From Treponema sp. (lineage in GTDB: Bacteria; Spirochaetota; Spirochaetia; Treponematales; Breznakiellaceae), in assembly GCA_009776715.1 (NCBI GenBank), contig WRNF01000063.1, positions 1 through 7,164 on the forward strand: DNA of 7,164 bases, written 5' to 3'. Below are positions 4,835-7,164 of this stretch, one piece after another. Position 1 is the first letter of the stretch; each line of letters opens with the position of its first letter. The position numbers and the translations under genes are program-made. Below the pieces are notes generated by a model. That model did not search any database. It saw only the letters and a list, made by a program, of their open reading frames with translations, and was not told where the DNA came from.

Positions 4835-6943
4835 TTATAAATGAACCTCGCGGTTCTGTACTTCTGCAAATTTACTGTCATTAAAACGGTCAAGGGTAGA
4901 TAAATAACCGGTAATTCTGCGTACCCTGCTTATCTTTTTTCCGCTGCACTTAGGGCAGGAATCCTCTGTTATAACTCCGTTAAATCCGCAGTCTTCACAA
5001 ATGTCTACAGGAAAATTTACCGCGGCATAACCCATATCCGCATCTGCCATTGCACGTATTATGGATTCAAATGCTTCAAGGTTTTGTTCAGGCGCTGACG
5101 GTAATTCAACATACGATATATGGCCTGCATTACAGTATTTGTGATATGCGCCTTCAATTTCAATTTTTTTCAGGGCTTTTATTTTGTATTCTACCGGCAC
5201 ATGAAAAGAATTTGTATACCATTCTTTGTCGGTAACACCGGGAATTATTCCGTATTGTTCTATATCAATTTTAGTAAATTTTCCGCTTAATTGCTCTGCA
5301 GGAGTGGCGAGTAATGTAATATTTAATTGATGTTTTTTTGTTGCTTCATCACATCTGCGGCGCATATGACTGACAATAGTTAAGCCCAGGGTTTGCGAAT
5401 CGATGCTTTCTCCATGGTGTTTGTCCGTAAGCGCAACAAGGCATTCTGCAAGGCCGATAAAACCAATGCTTAAAGTTCCGTGCTTAATAGCTTTTTCTAT
5501 TGGATCATTTTTCCCCAGCTTTTCGCTGTCCAGATACAATTTTTGCCCCATTAAAAACGGAAAATCTTTAACTTTTAAATTTTTTTGCACATCATACCGT
5601 GTCAGCAGTTGTTCAATGCACAGATCGATAACATTGTCAAGGTATTTCCAAAAACTGGCAAGGTCTTTGTTTGCGCGTATGCCAAGCCTTGGCAGGTTAA
5701 TGGTTGAAAATGACAGATTCCCTCTGCAATCGGTAACATTCGGCCCATTGCAATTTGCGATAACCCTGGTCCTGCAGCCCATATATGCCACTTCTTCATC
5801 GCGGAACGGTTTATTAAAACTGGAATCCTGGAATGAAAAATTTGGGAACAGCCGTTTACAGGCAACAAGCATGCTTAATTTAAACAAATCATAATTGGGA
5901 TCCCCGGCTTCAAAATTAACATCTTCCTTAAGTTTAAAACAAACGTTAGGAAATATTGGCGCTTCGCCTTTTCCTAATCCTTTTTCATAAGCAAGTAAAA
6001 AACATTCTGTAACCATTCTGCCCGCTTCGCTTGTATCAGTTCCAAAATTAATGCTCGAAAAAGGCACCTGGGCGCCAGCCCGCGAATGCATTGTATTTAA
6101 ATTGTAAACAAATCCTTCCATTGCCTGAAAAACTTCTTCTTTGGTTCTGTCATAAATTAATTTTTCCAGTTTCTTTTCATCTGCAATTAATCCTAAATCA
6201 CTTAGATTTTTACGTATAATTTTTTCCTGCCGTATTTTTTCCAATTCTACATAAACAGCCATGTCGCGATCGAAATATGCGAATGACTGCCCTCCATGCA
6301 TATCGTTTTGATTGCCTTGCAGAATAATGGCGGCTAAGGCTGCCGCCGTTTTAATGCCTTTTGGCGGGCGTATGTAACCGTGCCCGTTATTAAATCCATC
6401 GCGCAAAATGCGGCCTAATGGAATTTGCAGGCAGGTAAGTGTTTTACCGTACCACGCCAAATCATGTATGTAAATATCGCCGTTAATGTGCGCTTGTGCT
6501 TCTTTTTGGGGAATCATGCGTTTTAGATAATAATTTTTTGAAGCAATTTCTGAAATTTGAAGCACTTTTGCGGACGGAGAATTTCCGACATTCGCATTTT
6601 CGCGGTTTGTTTCTTTTAATATCTCTTCTACCGCATTCATGAGTTCGCTTTGCGCATCCCTCACGCGGGAGCGGTTATCGCGATAGAGAATGTACGCTTT
6701 AGCCGGTTTTACATGCCCGTTTTCAATGAGAACTGTTTCGACTAAATCCTGCACGTTTTCGACAGAAAAGGTATCTTCCGTATATTGTTCTTTGATTTTT
6801 TTTAAAACTTGAACCGTTAATTCCAAAGCTACCCCGCGATCTGCTTCTCCAACAGCTTGCTGGCCTTTGAAAATTGCGTCCGTTATTTTACTCTCGTTAA
6901 AGGCCTGTTGCCTTCCATCGCGTTTTATTATTGTTGCAAACAA
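4835..6943 (-). CDS. nrdD: Anaerobic (class III) ribonucleoside-triphosphate reductase
   Basis: This is a 702-residue glycyl-radical enzyme that reduces ribonucleoside triphosphates to deoxy forms without oxygen. Residues 1-~95 are an ATP-cone allosteric domain (IIKRDGRQQAFNESKI; later KPAKAYILYRDNRSRVRD). The catalytic barrel follows with HGGQSFAYFD (216-225), LTCLQIPLG (169-177), and MGCRTRV (388-394), whose Cys390 is the likely thiyl-radical site. The C-terminus has the zinc-type cysteine pairs C649-x2-C652 and C663-x2-C666, then RRITGYLS with radical Gly679. All family elements are present and the length is normal. The start codon is TTG (complement 6941-6943): GGAGG lies six bases upstream, and the next in-frame Met is residue 102, which would delete the ATP cone. 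It is first in an operon with nrdG, two bases apart. Confidence 0.97.
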   Translation of the reverse strand: MFATIIKRDGRQQAFNESKITDAIFKGQQAVGEADRGVALELTVQVLKKIKEQYTEDTFSVENVQDLVETVLIENGHVKPAKAYILYRDNRSRVRDAQSELMNAVEEILKETNRENANVGNSPSAKVLQISEIASKNYYLKRMIPQKEAQAHINGDIYIHDLAWYGKTLTCLQIPLGRILRDGFNNGHGYIRPPKGIKTAAALAAIILQGNQNDMHGGQSFAYFDRDMAVYVELEKIRQEKIIRKNLSDLGLIADEKKLEKLIYDRTKEEVFQAMEGFVYNLNTMHSRAGAQVPFSSINFGTDTSEAGRMVTECFLLAYEKGLGKGEAPIFPNVCFKLKEDVNFEAGDPNYDLFKLSMLVACKRLFPNFSFQDSSFNKPFRDEEVAYMGCRTRVIANCNGPNVTDCRGNLSFSTINLPRLGIRANKDLASFWKYLDNVIDLCIEQLLTRYDVQKNLKVKDFPFLMGQKLYLDSEKLGKNDPIEKAIKHGTLSIGFIGLAECLVALTDKHHGESIDSQTLGLTIVSHMRRRCDEATKKHQLNITLLATPAEQLSGKFTKIDIEQYGIIPGVTDKEWYTNSFHVPVEYKIKALKKIEIEGAYHKYCNAGHISYVELPSAPEQNLEAFESIIRAMADADMGYAAVNFPVDICEDCGFNGVITEDSCPKCSGKKISRVRRITGYLSTLDRFNDSKFAEVQNREVHL

Positions 6944-6954
6944 ATTATTCCTCC
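6941..6954 (-). promoter_or_regulatory. Ribosome binding site and TTG start of nrdD
   Basis: GGAGG (complement 6950-6954) is separated by six bases (AATAAT) from TTG (complement 6941-6943). This ideal spacing decides the start: no ATG occurs in frame near it, and the residues that follow match the conserved ATP-cone opening. The weaker start codon may be a modest brake on expression. Confidence 0.85.
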
Positions 6955-6960
6955 CAAAAT

Positions 6961-6972
6961 CTTTATATAAAG
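6961..6972. promoter_or_regulatory. 12-bp perfect palindrome, possible nrdDG operator
   Basis: CTTTATATAAAG is a perfect palindrome. It lies between the expected nrdDG transcription start (about 6976) and the ribosome site, a place where a repressor would block transcription. The regulator is not identifiable: it does not fit the FNR site, and its TA centre differs from the AT centre of the NrdR box. An A+T-rich 12-mer could also arise by chance. Confidence 0.35.
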
Positions 6973-6975
6973 TCT

Positions 6976-7011
6976 ATTTGTAATAATATCAGGATTTTTT
7001 ATTTTTGTCAA
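6976..7011 (-). promoter_or_regulatory. Strong promoter of nrdD-nrdG
   Basis: On the minus strand, consensus TTGACA (complement 7006-7011) is followed after 17 bases by TATTAT (complement 6983-6988, five of six matches). The -10 is preceded by TGA, an extended -10. The spacer is A+T-rich. Transcription should begin near 6976, giving a leader of about 33 bases. This is the best promoter in the window. Confidence 0.75.
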
Positions 7012-7054
7012 TTAGGCAAATTGCTTATTTTTCCGTTAAATTATATGATTGCAT

Positions 7055-7164
7055 ATGGAAAAGCAAAAAATGAATACTGCCGAAAAAATTACATGCCCAA
7101 ACTGCAATACAGAAATTGATGTAAACATGGCCTTAAGCCAGGAAATTGAAACACGGCTAAAAAC
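7055..7164 (+). CDS. Probable DUF2130 domain protein, N-terminal fragment
   Basis: The frame is open from ATG 7055-7057 to the right edge: 36 codons, with an in-frame stop at 7046-7048 upstream. The visible protein has a zinc-ribbon-like half, ITCPNCNTEIDVN, then MALSQEIETRLK. A CPxC-x-x-EIDV opening followed by a helix is how DUF2130 proteins begin; these are coiled-coil proteins with a C-terminal nuclease-like domain. The assignment rests on this short piece only. ATG 7070-7072 is an alternative start with GGAAAAG upstream; the 7055 start has no visible ribosome site. It is divergent from nrdD with a gap of about 111 bases and need not be functionally linked. Confidence 0.6.
   Translation, partial: MEKQKMNTAEKITCPNCNTEIDVNMALSQEIETRLK

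Noticed and set aside
4840..4849. Copy of the 10-mer AATGAACCTC found in the 2435-2444 dyad arm
   Set aside because: It lies within the last codons of nrdD, lacks the partner arm, and is explained by coding sequence; a single 10-base match is plausible by chance.
5403..5894. 163-codon plus-strand frame opposite nrdD
   Set aside because: It is antisense to the conserved nrdD catalytic core, has no recognisable domain and is a shadow of the real gene.
6961..6972. NrdR box for the nrdDG operon
   Set aside because: The NrdR consensus dyad is centred on AT with flanking ACAC/GTGT, and boxes come in pairs. This palindrome is centred on TA, lacks the flanks and has no second copy at the expected spacing.
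7012..7054. Plus-strand promoter for the right-edge DUF2130-like gene
   Set aside because: TTGCTT (7021) and TTATAT (7041) are only 14 bases apart, and other pairs match poorly, so no site could be supported.

Overview
The window is bacterial DNA, rich in A+T by eye. It has Shine-Dalgarno sites of the GGAGG type, sigma-70-like promoters and three predicted lipoproteins in its left third. The class III (oxygen-sensitive, glycyl-radical) ribonucleotide reductase points to an anaerobe or facultative anaerobe. The exported lipoproteins suit either a Gram-negative diderm or a Gram-positive. I could not fix the phylum from sequence alone; a spirochaete-like or other gut/sediment anaerobe is only a guess.

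Left third (1-2374, minus strand): a two-gene operon with its own promoter. The first gene encodes a lipoprotein cysteine protease of the streptopain family (peptidase C10). Fifteen bases downstream starts a second lipoprotein gene, cut by the left window edge, made of two copies of a ~122-residue DUF6174-like module. Upstream (2375-2579) is a divergent intergenic region with two abutting inverted repeats. Rightward from it, on the plus strand, runs a small rhodanese-domain lipoprotein (2580-2972).

Middle (2973-4337): a 96-bp convergent gap with a weak hairpin, then a minus-strand DHH/DHHA1 phosphoesterase (3069-3974) with a TATAAT -10 box. A 363-bp gene-free gap follows. It holds a striking array: two blocks of degenerate 7-bp repeats in inverted orientation, each running through the same succession of heptamer families, with a 34-bp duplication and a G-quadruplex-type G-run series in the left block.

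Right (4338-7164): the minus-strand operon nrdD-nrdG, encoding the anaerobic ribonucleoside-triphosphate reductase and its radical-SAM activase. Its start is a TTG, fixed by a strong ribosome site, and it has a near-consensus promoter (TTGACA-17-TATTAT) with a 12-bp perfect palindrome just downstream of the expected transcription start. Divergently, the first 36 codons of a probable DUF2130 protein enter at the right edge.

nrdD and nrdG form one functional unit, supplying and activating the enzyme that makes deoxynucleotides without oxygen. The protease and the two-module lipoprotein form a second candidate unit at the cell surface. The DHH and rhodanese genes look like independent single-gene transcripts.
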